NCBI GenBank assembly: GCA_935421135.1 | Contig: OW285196.1 | Coordinates: forward strand, 14,009,001-14,073,000 | Direction of reading: 5' to 3' | DNA from: Bugulina stolonifera | Taxonomy: Eukaryota > Bryozoa > Gymnolaemata > Cheilostomatida > Bugulidae | DNA length: 64,000 nt | Shown here: piece after piece, positions 36,401 to 45,456 of the stretch | How positions within the stretch are numbered: position 1 is the first letter of the stretch | How the letters are laid out: the number at the start of each line of letters is the position of its first letter | Position numbers and translations under genes: made by a program | Notes under the pieces: model-generated | Database searches by the model: none | What the model was told of the DNA's origin: nothing | Seen by the model: only the letters and a program-made list of their open reading frames with translations

Positions 36401-36859
36401 CCAAGAAGAGTAACAAGATCAGTCTCACGTAGAGAGGCATTAGAAGGTACCAATGGTAGCGTAGAGAGGTATTAGAAGGTTCCATTGATAGTGACAATTT
36501 ATATTGCAGAATTGCTGAAATGTTCTGATGATAGTGACAATGTAAATTGCAGAGATACTGAAATGTTGATATCATTGTTCATTGTTATTTATAACTTAAT
36601 TATGTTTGAAAACCTAGAAGGGAGATGTTGTATTATTAATGTATTAAGTTGTCTTCCCTTGTATAGCTAGAAAGCTTACCTGTTGAAAGCTATTTACATG
36701 TAAGATTCAGTTTTGAGATTGAGCTAGAATGTATAGGTTGCAAATATAGAAGTCTTTCTAAATGATATAAATATACAACATATACATGTATATAACAATA
36801 TCTACACTTACAGGTATGAGTACCATACTGACATAGCATCTTGTAACGACTCCCCACAT
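24403..36859 (-). CDS. Secreted mucin-like protein with PAN/apple-like and C-terminal chitin-binding (CBM14) modules
   Basis: Coding order: 36812-36859 (16 codons, MWGVVTRCYVSMVLIP, a signal-peptide start), 31471-31726 (PAN/apple-like: ECAVQC...GHCDSYAYDAQGKLCYLS), a giant exon from 30954 downward (about 1,950 residues of degenerate TPTETTATVTPTE repeats, a mucin-type O-glycosylation domain), and 24403-24641, a chitin-binding peritrophin-A/CBM14 domain (ECPTQEGNYPDPCNCDQFYA...C.TGLLFN...CDNP..VNC) ending in a short tail and TAG. The signal peptide plus mucin plus CBM14 layout suggests a secreted matrix or mucus protein that binds chitin. Oddity: the giant exon meets an in-frame TGA at 25094-25096, while a strong donor (CA|GTGAGT, exon edge 25064) needs the next frame to enter the CBM14 exon, where the sequence reads NVTNINRNNFTI with two N-glycosylation sites. 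Either a one-base deletion, an assembly error in repeats, or a truncated isoform. Intron 1 holds an LTR retrotransposon. Confidence 0.78.
25428..25760. repeat. 27-bp near-identical tandem repeat inside the mucin exon
   Basis: About 12 copies of a 27-bp unit encode DITATVAPT-type nonapeptides on the minus strand. This is far more homogeneous than the rest of the mucin exon, where units of about 8-10 residues have diverged. It looks like the youngest, still variable part of the array. Confidence 0.9.
31933..32158. repeat. Fold-back element with ~63-bp inverted arms around a tRNA-like core
   Basis: Left arm 31933-31995 and right arm 32096-32158 are near-perfect reverse complements. The ~100-bp core, read on the minus strand, contains tRNA-promoter-like boxes: an A box-like TGGTGTAGTAG and a B box-like GGGTCAATCCC followed by a CCGGTC stem. 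This could be a tRNA-derived SINE captured between inverted arms, or a MITE whose loop resembles tRNA. A degraded arm also occurs near 4419-4490. Confidence 0.7.
32333..32487 (+). repeat. 5' LTR of the gypsy-type element
   Basis: 155 bp, TG...CA termini. It is identical to the 3' LTR except for one T/C difference in the GTCTTC(T/C)CTTG stretch. Confidence 0.97.
32488..32499 (+). promoter_or_regulatory. Candidate primer-binding site of the gypsy-type element
   Basis: TGGTGGCAGCGG begins immediately after the 5' LTR, the usual place and TGG start for annealing of a tRNA 3' CCA end. The tRNA species cannot be assigned from sequence alone. Confidence 0.6.
32525..36475 (+). CDS. Gag-Pol polyprotein of the gypsy-type retrotransposon
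   Basis: 1316 codons in one frame, with no frameshift between gag and pol. Order: gag/capsid region (about 1-200), a Lys/Glu-rich linker with EKSEY-type repeats, two Cys/His knuckles (about 270-303; CDNCGKRHTKFQRC is atypical, CAKCGKSNHWAKMC is CX2CX4HX4C), aspartic protease (DTGA near 357), reverse transcriptase (about 475-660; active-site box HMDD near 626 rather than YxDD), RNase H (TSDAS near 773), and integrase with an HHCC finger (from about 995; CKEC) and a DDE core (TD near 1061, SDNGPQYAS near 1117, Glu in GAAEKAV near 1153). It mediates particle formation, reverse transcription and integration of the element. No envelope gene or chromodomain is visible. All catalytic boxes look intact. 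Confidence 0.97.
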   Translation: MEGILPPGQLNLRADDLAGEWRRWVRTFRDYLLAIDLTAITKAAERRKLALFRHIGGEDVREIYSQMEFLSEPDETTGVRTEIEEGATGRKLSNVIARFSEYCNPRSGIVVSRFQFHNCKQNGETIDVFLMKLRRLSEQCDFGNQKESLIRDKLLFGLDDERKREKLMCESDEKLTLDFVVKTLRIAEKSGRLQSSKQSEVKREEIDAVRGRILEKSEHSRDRMLEKLEYRDRYLEKSEYRNNEEIGAVRNRMLEKPEYKNKPGQFHTRCDNCGKRHTKFQRCPALGTDCAKCGKSNHWAKMCRSKRQVDEVTRLEEVQDVYLGEVLHIETVESQSWFTNLTVSTSRSKSQRIRFKLDTGAALTICGPGHCTGKMKPTLKKLFGPGNTPLVCYGVIKCEMRARNVSVEEDLYVVKNQKTPLLSRSACERLKLVSVDDTQCQVGSVTVNDRLFKGLGKMKNPHTITLKGDVKPYAIHVPRPIPFPRRKAADDALQQMVQDGVIVKVEDGPTPWVAPMVVVPKSDPNKVRICTDYTELNKYILREIHPMSTVDSSLAMLGQGVLFSKIDANSGFWQIPLTEESSKLTTFLTHSGRYRYRRLPQGLCSSPEIFVAEMNTILEGVAGVVIHMDDILVFGNSKQQHDERLQIVLDRLYKAGMTLNKAKCKFGVPSVEFLGYVIDKSGIHAGPRLQGIVDFPVPKDVPAVRSFLGFANQYAKFSSELADTTAPLRSLLSKDVPWLWGTEQEKAFATVKKIFKNAPVLATYNVDRETIVTSDASNFGLGATLSQIQPDGTRRLVAAASRSLTETEQRYAAIEKESLGVCWAMEKFSQYILGMKNVLIETDHKPLVTLFGNKFLDKLPPRIQGFKLRLQRFQYSMHHVSGSKNVSADALSRYTVGEPEKSDIARIEEIEHYMEELVKPNGSDQRLECLKSDQRADEVLSRVIKFVEGGWPAYLSSEDVLLKPYFDRMGLLTMNKGFLMLGSRLVIPLSQRSQTLHDLHRGHLGITKCQARARNSLWWPNMSKAIEEMVKTCKECATHANRTMEPLRPSATPDRPWQMLGTDLLNFRGEMYLVVIDYYSRYPELALLGKSDYSSRKVITHLKSMFSRHGIPELLLSDNGPQYASEEFRSFAKDYGFTHVTSSPHYHRANGAAEKAVQTVKKMLLKEEDPYLALLAYRASPQFGLYSPSELLMGRKLRTTVVTHPDDLIPKMPDHELFRSANDQYKRRMKSDHDTNKVKELPPLMEGDEVKDRVSKQQGRVKYPSDDMSRRVMMETERGGELIRNRSDVAVMPRRVTRSVSRREALEGTNGSVERY
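36617..36625 (+). promoter_or_regulatory. Polypurine tract of the gypsy-type element
   Basis: The purine run GAAGGGAGA lies directly upstream of the 3' LTR, the expected primer site for plus-strand DNA synthesis. Confidence 0.7.
36626..36780 (+). repeat. 3' LTR of the gypsy-type element
   Basis: 155 bp, one mismatch to the 5' LTR; followed by the TATAC target duplication. Confidence 0.97.
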
Positions 36860-37788
36860 GTCTCTGCTGTCTGTAGTGATGGTGTGGATGTCTAAATCAT
36901 GTATTTACATGTACATCTTGCGTTTCTACAACTTTACCCGCGTAGACCAGAATTGTACAGTTACCTGTTCACAGAGGCACTGTACATTTACATTTGTGTT
37001 CAATAGGTAAAAATCCAAGAATTAGCAATTACTTTTATTCAAATCATATTGCTTATCGAATTCAATAATGAATTACGCCATGTAAACGCATCTAAAGTAG
37101 AAATACATGTAGGTAGTTCTGTATAGCATCTCACCTCTGATGTAGACTTGGTAACAAATACACATATGGATGACGTATTTTCCACTTGCATACACGCTCA
37201 CAAATAATATATTAAAGTCTCCTTTATTATGCAAATAAAGTACACTGTTAATTTCGATAGAGAGAAATTCGATTTAAATGCAAGGTCGTATTTATACGTA
37301 AAATTGATACTGGGTGTAGGTGGTATCTAAATTAGCACTAATTTACATATAAAATCATTATGTCAACACTCTGACCAGTTATATGCTTCTCCTACTCCCA
37401 GGGAGCTGCTGGTTGGCCATAAATTATTAAAACAGTGAACACTGATTTCTCTTATAAAACTCTACAGAAGGATAATCTTAAAAAAATAAATAAATAAATA
37501 AACTTCTAATGAAAATTAATTGCTTGTAAAATAGTACATTGAGGCCTTCCTATATAATTTTATTGATCTCCAATTGTTTATTTAATTCATATTTATTTAA
37601 TTGATCTAATATTATTTAGCTCTTCACAATGAATCTACATAATTATTGGGTAACTGGAACTCTGTGTCCACAAGAATGAAGGATAGCATCCAGTAATCGA
37701 GTGTTTTGCAACTTATCACATAACTTTATACAGTATATTGAACATTGACAAAGTAGTTATAAGGACCTACAGTGCATATTCCCATTGA
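36860..37788. other. Intergenic region between the mucin 5' end and receptor A 3' end
   Basis: Contains the mucin 5' UTR (the minus strand just upstream of the ATG at 36859), its promoter, and the 3' UTR of receptor A. The sequence is AT-rich with an (AAAT)n run near 37485-37503. Nothing else is recognised. Confidence 0.5.
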
Positions 37789-40700
37789 CTAAAGAATTTC
37801 TGTATAATATGCTTCCGACGAGGGAGCATTGTTTTCAAATGGGCTGTTCATCACTTTATGATCTATTTTGTTTTCTTCGTCTGTAGTTTCGTCTGTAGTT
37901 TCGTCTGTAGTTTCGTCTGTAGTTTCGTCTGTAGTTTCGTCTGTAGTTTCGTCTGTAGTTTCGTCTGTAGTTTCCGTAGACTGATCACTAAGGCTATCTC
38001 CTCCTATATATGCCCCATGAACATAGCCTGAGTTCTTGCTAAGTGTGTGGTTATGGGCTGCAGTGATATCGATCCTCTCTTCAGCGTTGGAGGTGGGGCC
38101 AACGTTGTCTGCATAGTCATAGCTAGCGATACTAGCCGTAGATTGTAAGGATGAGGGATTGTCTATTTCCGCTGCTCTGGTAATTGGAGGAAGTTCTAGT
38201 GGTGATAGCGGTTGTGAAGAGGGTGGATAGCTAACTGTAGCGTACACATGCTCATGGATACTGCTGTCATCTGACAGCCAGTTGTTGTAGGCCATGTTTC
38301 CTCCAGTTCTGGTGCCTGTTAACAACCCAGAGTACATTGTGATGTAGAGACAAGTAGTTGACAGGAAGTGATTGACAGGAATTTTTTATCAACAACTGAG
38401 TAACGCAAAACAGTAAAAATTCTCTGAACAATTTAAACCACTACTGTCGCACCATTCAATATTTTCAAATAATCTTGTTCATCCTTTTTCAGTAAGATTG
38501 ATGTGTTGTTTGTCTTTGGTAACCTAGCAGCTGCCAAGAAAACCCTATTTTAATATTGGCTGATTTCACCTTCAATCAGCCTATGCTGGGAATTTTGGAA
38601 GGTCTCAAGCAGTTAATATAAAACTGTGCTACAGAGATAGCCATAGGACTTGCAATGCATTGCATTGTTTTTTGTGGGCATGACCCTAACTTACTTATTC
38701 ATCACTGTGCACAAGAGTTATTTATAGAATGACAGTTAGTGTTGGCTCAATAAGATTACTGGGCTATTTGATGCTAGTAGCTTACCTATGTACATAAGTT
38801 ACAAGTATAGACTTAGAACAGGCATAGCCATAGGAACTTAACAGGTCTCAATGCTGACTGGAGGTCATAATAGCCAATATTCAAATGAGTTTATCTTGAC
38901 TGCCACTAGGTTTACAAAGACAAACAGCACATCAATCTTCATGAAATAAGATGACCAATATTCTTTGCAAATATTGAATGGTGAGACAGTAGTGGTTTAA
39001 TCTGTAGCAAAGGGTGTATCGGTGCTAACAGAAAGTCAATAGAAAGCATTTTGGACAAACAAAATGGATGAAACCATAATATTTCAAACTTTGGATAAAG
39101 AATTGATTCCGCTGGAGTCTTTGCCAGATTCAATTCTTAATTTATTACAATTATTTTCTACCTTTCCTTCGTCTGACTAAGCAGACACTAATAGAGATGA
39201 TAATGATTAATAGAATAATTCCAGCACTACTTCCACCAACAGTAGCGGGCAGGCGGATATGCTCTCGATCTCTAGAATCCTGTGCGGGAACTAAGGCTTC
39301 TTTGATCCACAGAATATTCCATGTAACTGTCACGGATGCACCTTCAAGTAATAATATTGAGAATAATCCCGTCCTACACAACAAGCATGTTAATTCGAAG
39401 TTGTCCTCTCACAATAATTTCACGATCCTGTTGAGGAGAAACTCAGGACTTGTTATGGGTGCCCATGGTCTGTACTGGAAATATCTTCTTAGGTGTATTT
39501 CTGAGGAAATAGCCTAATGTCTCTAGTTTTGTACTTCCCTTTGGTAGTGGAAGTAGAGTGAGCATACTGGCCATTTATCACCGTTTTACAATGTAATTAA
39601 AGTAAATAACAATGGTATATTTGTACAAATATATGCAAATAGCATTTTAAAACACTTACCATAAATACCAGCTTTACATGTGACCAGCTCTTCAACTCCT
39701 TCAGACAGAGGGACTAGCGCTAAAGTACTTTCTTTAGTATCTTGGATTAGCCCAAATCTAGTCCACGTAAATAAGTGAGGTTTAGGGCGGCCCGTTGCAC
39801 GCTCCCCGCAGTTTAGTGTGACCTTTGTTGCAGAATTGAAGATTTTTTCCGCATGAGCTGACCCAACTCTTGTAACATCTACAATTATAATAAAAGGTAC
39901 ATTCAAAGCTAAATTTCTAGCAATTTTGATAAAACTCCTATCATATAATATGATATATACATGTACATGTAATTTGTCTGACTTCTATGGAAAGCTTATG
40001 CCTTGCTCACAATAATGTTCTTGTATCTATGATCAATTGGTTAGTATATTATAATAATACTGTCAATTAACTATCTGTACAGGTATTCAGTTGTTAGTTT
40101 CAGTTTAATTTTCAAAACTTTTCTAGGAAGCAAACACTTTTCTAGTAAGGGGTATGTTATTGGTTTTTATTTAATAATCAATCTGTTCCATCATAGCTCT
40201 ATCTACAGTGTACATGGACTCTAACTAGCCTTCCTGGTACTATGACAGGGTGACTCGTGTCATGCTTCACCCAACACCCAACACTAGATTTACAAACACC
40301 TTGCACAAGTTGTCATAACGGTATGGATTAATTAATATTTTATTCAACACTTCCTTGTGAGTTGGTCAACTTTGCACTTGACCATCACATTTGTACTACT
40401 ATTATATTTTTATGCTATTTATAGTTGGCATACCTTGGTTACTATCAATATTGTTGTACACAACTTGAGTGCTATTATTATAATAACAAGGTGAAGCAAG
40501 ACGTAACCAGAGATGTAGTGATCAATAAAGCTGATGCAATGGTGTTTCCCCACCAGATGAAAGGTTCATTAAAATATTCTTATAAACTGATCTGATTGCT
40601 TGTAAGAGCTCTCTACCTATTTCTGGTTGAATTTATATAACTATTATCTGTCCTGATTTGTGCATATGATTTTGATAGATTTTATACACAAATCAAATAC

Positions 40701-43700
40701 CAAATTTTACTATTGCAAGTTCTACTAAAATATCTATAATCACATTCGGATCGCTGTGAAGGCTAAATGGATAATAATTACATGTAAATTCATGGAGTAT
40801 TGTATCACTTTGAATATTTCCCCTACTTTTAGCAGCCAAATATACATTAAATTGTAATGTAGTGTAAATCCAGCAACCATTTTCATGCTAAACGTTACAT
40901 TGGATTATAATATATGGTCTACTTAAAGGTGGGTAGAAGAGTCTTGGATGCTGATATTAGCCGTCCGACTGAGTGTATTCTGTCCACACACATCACAGTA
41001 ATCCCCTCTCTGTCTTTATAATTAGCTGTGTAGTTACTATTTATACTCAGAACTGTATATCCTCTTCTTATTTCTACAAGTTAAAAACATTCTGTATTCA
41101 AAGTTCTGTTCTTCCTGACATAGAAATGATCTTTACAGTATTTTTATTATTATGGTGAAGATGACTGAAGTAATATAATGAATGGCACTATGATATATTG
41201 TAATGGTTTCTGGTATTTGGTGCGGTCATCCTTGGACGAATACCGACCCAAAACTGAAGTGCCTATGAGTGGTGCTAGGCCTTCTCATTACATGAAAGAT
41301 CGAGCGGTCTCAGTAGTCCTTAGTACTACCAGAGACGACCCATCTGGTCCCAAGTCTGACCTTCAGACTATACCTTGAAAGAGAGTTATCCGACCTAGTA
41401 GGCGGTTCGCTATGCGAATGACCTGACAAAAGGAAGTGAAAGTCTCTGTATCATGTATAGATGTGTCTTTATTGAAAGCCAAGTGAAGACTGAGACAACA
41501 AACGATAAAACATGGTCCGTTATATAGTATAAGGACTTCCGCCCGACGTAGTGTCAGGAAAAGACGACATAAAGTCGTCCGGAAGTTGCGCAACAACATG
41601 GCCGCCGGAAGCCCGACGGCCGACCCAAAATAGGTCGGGTTATACAAAATTTGCTTATAATTATCCAATCCATGTACAAAATGAATATCAAGTGATTCTG
41701 AGAGGTCGGGCCTCTTTACATGGGTATAAAAGACACTAAAAGACTTAGTAATTATCAGACAAGTATAGTAGTTAAGCAATGTAGAATGCAAGCAGGTATA
41801 TACATGTAAGCACACATAATAATGAGTGTCAGGTGATAAGAGACGACTGTGCGTACCATCACAATATTATAACGGTCTGACATGCAACTGGTACTCACTC
41901 ATTGGAGGACTTTATTTACAGATTATGTTACAATTTGAGGTCTCTATGTGTTCCATTGAATTTTCTCCTACACTAACTTTAATTTTTGAAAATGTGGTTT
42001 CGTTAAACTTGATAAGCATAATTGTATAGTGTAGCTGCCAGAAAGGTGACATACTTTAGTATGAAAATGCACATAGTTAAAGTAGAACCTTAGTAATTCT
42101 CTGGCACAAAACTTGATTATGTTTTTATTTTAATCACATAAATAACACATCAAGTATTCTAGTAATTTAATTATCACAATATACAGGTTGAGCAATTACA
42201 GATCTACATGTAATTTGCATAACATTGTTTTTCTACTGACCCAGTTGACCACAGGTCAGATTAACATAATGATCAGCATGTTAAAGTGTTGGCAAGTAAA
42301 GTACATACATGTCCACTCTCACTAACATCACACAATAAGTTGAATCATATGTACCACTGTGATGATCTAGTACATGTAGCTTACCATATCTGTAGAAGTC
42401 TTCACCATACTTATGGGAAGAGTTACAGTGGACTGTGAACGCTTGATTCTCTACTATAACATCTGGTGAGGTGTATATAGACAGGTCATCGGGAGCGACT
42501 AATAGTACGAGATAAATTATGTTACATCACGTCACGTCACGTCACGTCACGTCACGTCAGCATAACGCAAATGCCAGGAGGTCAATAATGACAACAAATA
42601 ATTAACAATAACAAAGTCAAATTATAAAAATATTTTGGTGTATCCAGGCATGTTAGTATGATTAATATTGCTCTCTAGTAATTTTGGTATAGTCATTATG
42701 ATTTTCCAAACTTGTAGCCATATACATATGCAAAACACAGTCATGTACAATGAATGCACATGTACAATGAATTCACATGTACAATGAATTCACATGAGAA
42801 AGCCACTTTTAGAAAATACAAGACTTGAATTTATATTGACCATTTACGTGTAAATATTGATAATGAAGGTGCATATTTAAAGTGTTACTTGCACATGTAC
42901 AATTGTATATGCAAGTATTACTAAGCACTGCTACATTCTATTTTTTCTTATCCTGAACTCTTGAATACCAAGCATCATACTATGGTATGGATGAAGAGGT
43001 TACATACATTACATGTAGATATCCGATTTAGAGTTCAAAGAGTATTTGATAATTTACTTACGAAGTATCGGATTCACAGGCACTCGAGCTCTGCTTACTA
43101 CTTCTCTTCCATTTTCTGAACCCAAACAATAGAATTTGCCAACGATTGACGCATTGAGCAACGTCATTGGAGTGGTTATAGTGAAACCTTCACTGCTTCC
43201 AATAGTCCTGCAGTATTCGTTTGTGGGAAACATAGACTTAAGACCAGGTATGCTATTGATATGGGACACTGTAGTCACCTCCCATACATCTTGCTCAAAG
43301 GATTTGGTGCAACCTGATCGACCCACAATTGAGCCTTCAAATGCTGCTCCCAAATGGCTGAGGTTGGTAAACTGAGTTGCTTTGCATTCAACATAAATGG
43401 TGTCGCCCAAGTAGAAGGAAGCACCGGGGTGAGCACTCATGTGACTTGCTGTGTAGGCAAGCCTCACATCTGGTGCGCCTAAAACATGCAGCAAATTGAT
43501 TCGTTTTTAAACTGCTTGGTTCTGCAGCCCTAAATCAAATATGTGAGATTGTAAAATGTACAATATTGTATATTAATAGTGCCCTAAAGTTCTTTTGTCA
43601 GTCGTAGATTGACTAGTACTTGTAGTCATAGACGTACATTGACTAGTACTTGTAGTCATAGATGTACATTGACTAGTACTTGTAGTCACTCACCAGGTGT

Positions 43701-44403
43701 AGACATTTATGTGGTATGCCATGGAACATGGTACCAGTTTATGATGTCAAAACACAGGCAGAAACAAAAGTAAACCGCGGGGTAAGTGCAAGACTGAACA
43801 ATGACTTAAGCTTTTTTTTGTTGGAACTGAAACATGAGAGGTTGTCTACAGTTGGCAACCCACCCCCTCCCCCCCCCCCCCATTGAATTGCCTCAGCCAC
43901 AAACATGAATATAAGTTTATAGAATTAGTGTACTGCAATTTATTTGCAATTGGAAACTGTAAGCATGGAAATTTTATACAGTGAAGGGACGTTTCGAAAA
44001 CGACAGTTCAAAATAGGACGTTTCACAACTGGACAGTTCAAAATAGGACAGTTTGGAACTGTGTAGATTACATTTAGAAGAACACAGCTTGCAGATAAAT
44101 AATTTTAATTAATTAATTTAATTAATTAAATAAAGAAAATAATATTAAAAATGAAAAATTAGTTGAAATCTGGTGGTTGAGGTTTGGGGTTAGGCGTTTC
44201 GAATTGTCTGGTGTTGAACTGTCCATTTTCGAAACATCCTGTTTCGAACTGTCTTTTTTGAACAGTCGCACATTCATTTTATACTAAACTCATAAATAGT
44301 TATCACAATATACTAAGAATAAGTAGGGTTACTCTAGGTTACCTGTTATGTAACTAATGATGCTGAAGGTGCAGACACAGCACAGGAATAGCTCAGTTGC
44401 CAT
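37789..44403 (-). CDS. Receptor A: Ig-domain type I membrane protein with tyrosine-rich cytoplasmic tail
   Basis: Six exons in coding order: 44343-44403, 43062-43478, 42385-42498, 39660-39878, 39162-39341, 37789-38315; 1518 nt, 505 aa. Every intron is phase 1, the classic arrangement of shuffled extracellular modules. Signal peptide in exon 1 (MATELFLCCVCTFSIISYIT); an Ig-like domain, about 21-159 (YVECKAT...FYCLGSENG); a 38-residue half-domain (FTVHCNSS with no partner Cys); an Ig-like domain, about 198-270 (VTLNCGER...FTWTRFG...LVTCKA); a membrane-proximal VTVTWNILW segment; one TM helix near 307-326 followed by RRRKGR; and a 175-residue tail. The tail has YATV, SGYVHGAY and a C-terminal YYTEIL, plus eight TTDE repeats. 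No kinase domain: signalling would need recruited SH2-type partners (inference). Intron 3 contains the second copy of the 690-bp dispersed element, and one half-domain may be lost there. Paralogue of the neighbouring receptor B. Confidence 0.82.
37877..37972. repeat. 12-bp coding tandem repeat (eight TTDE units) in the receptor A tail
   Basis: Eight essentially identical 12-bp units (TCTGTAGTTTCG on the + strand) encode Thr-Thr-Asp-Glu in the cytoplasmic tail. Receptor B lacks them. The array is multiple-of-three and homogeneous, so it can vary in number without breaking the frame. Confidence 0.95.
41196..41866. mobile_element. Dispersed ~690-bp element, copy 2, in intron 3 of receptor A
   Basis: Same orientation and termini as 22621-23309 (TATTGTAATGG ... 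CCATCACAATA), with several small indels, notably a shortened TATAC-rich stretch near 41760. TATAAAAG is conserved (about 41725). No target duplication is obvious. Confidence 0.75.
42527..42560. repeat. 5-bp microsatellite (CACGT)n beside a receptor A exon
   Basis: About seven copies of CACGT begin some 30 bases upstream of the acceptor of the exon ending 42498. Each junction recreates CACGTCA. Confidence 0.9.
43602..43688. repeat. ~32-bp tandem repeat, 3 copies, in receptor A intron 1
   Basis: Copies of the unit GTAGTCATAGACGTACATTG/ACTAGTACTT are nearly identical. Confidence 0.85.
43981..44275. mobile_element. MITE-like element with repetitive inverted ends
   Basis: The left end is built of GACAGTTCAAAATAGGA-type words (about 43985-44060) and the right end carries their reverse complements (TGTCC...TTTCGAA, GAACTGTC, about 44200-44272), around an AT-rich centre. 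It lies in receptor A intron 1. A related but rearranged fragment is visible at about 62520-62620. Confidence 0.65.
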
Positions 44404-45456
44404 TATTTCTTAGCTCAGAATCTCTTTTGATAGAAAATAATTATGTTGCTATTGTGACTTTATAGCATCAGATATTTAATGAACAAACCAAGCCAGGTTA
44501 GACCAATTTCATAAAATCGAAAGAACTAAGATTGTAATCTGCTCCGCTCACTATGCCAGGATATACTGAATAACAGATAAACTGGTACAACATGTAAAAT
44601 ATATATATTATATGCAAAAGGTATTCAGTGATGCAATACTAACTGGCTCAGGCTACTGTAAAATAGCCAAAGTTCCTCAATGTAGACTCCCCCAATCAGT
44701 GAAGAGAAATGACAATGTTAGTTACAAAGGTCGAACTCTGGCTCAGTAATATAAAAACAAAAAGTAATTACTGGAGTTCTTTTCTGTTCACAATTCAATA
44801 TTCATTTAGAGTCATGCCTGTGAATTGAACATTCATCCGATACAATTGTATCTACATGTACAAGTAGGTACAATTGTATCTACATGTAGATATCTACATG
44901 TACATGTAGATATTTACATGTAGATAGCTTGTGTTGAGAAATATTATAGCGTTGGAAAACTTTTAAAAGTAATTGAAACATTGTCTATATTTTACTACAT
45001 GTATACTACTATTCTTGGAAATAAGCTTCAAAATACTGGGAAAGCGGCCAACTGACCAAGAACAAGGAAAACACACCAAACATTACATTCAAGACCCAGT
45101 GCAGCATGTCTGTAGTATGCTGTGCTACACGTCAATAAATTACAAGTTTGCTATTAATTATGTATTATACAAAACTCTATGTCGGTGCGTTTATTTTCTA
45201 CTGAAAAATTATTATACATGTTTGTACACCTTTACATAAAATATAAACAAAGGTGAAACCCTATGTTAAAAATTTAATGCTAATAGTCCATGTAAAATTG
45301 TGATTGACAAAAAAATCTCAGCACCATAAATAAAAAGTGAACTTTTACAATTCTTAGTGTTGCAGTTTGTTAGCCTATATACATGTAGCAGTGTTGTAGC
45401 CAGTTTGAATGAAAAATTGTGTGACAAATGCAGAAATAACAAAACTATATCAGTAT
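44404..45456. other. Short intergenic region between receptors A and B
   Basis: Upstream region of receptor A and 3' flank of receptor B. A cluster of overlapping TACATGTA/TCTACATGTAGA palindromes occupies about 44856-44928. No exon is supported. Confidence 0.5.

Larger units (their letters stand above)
32333..36780 (+). mobile_element. Complete Ty3/gypsy-type LTR retrotransposon
   Basis: 4448 bp with 155-bp LTRs (32333-32487 and 36626-36780) that begin TGTTGT and end ACAACA and differ at one position. Direct target duplication TATAC flanks the element (32328-32332 and 36781-36785). A primer-binding-type TGGTGGCAGCGG starts at 32488, directly after the 5' LTR, and a purine tract GAAGGGAGA (36617-36625) abuts the 3' LTR. 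A single uninterrupted gag-pol frame lies between. It is inserted antisense in intron 1 of the mucin gene. The near-identical LTRs and open frame point to a recent, possibly still active copy. Confidence 0.97.
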
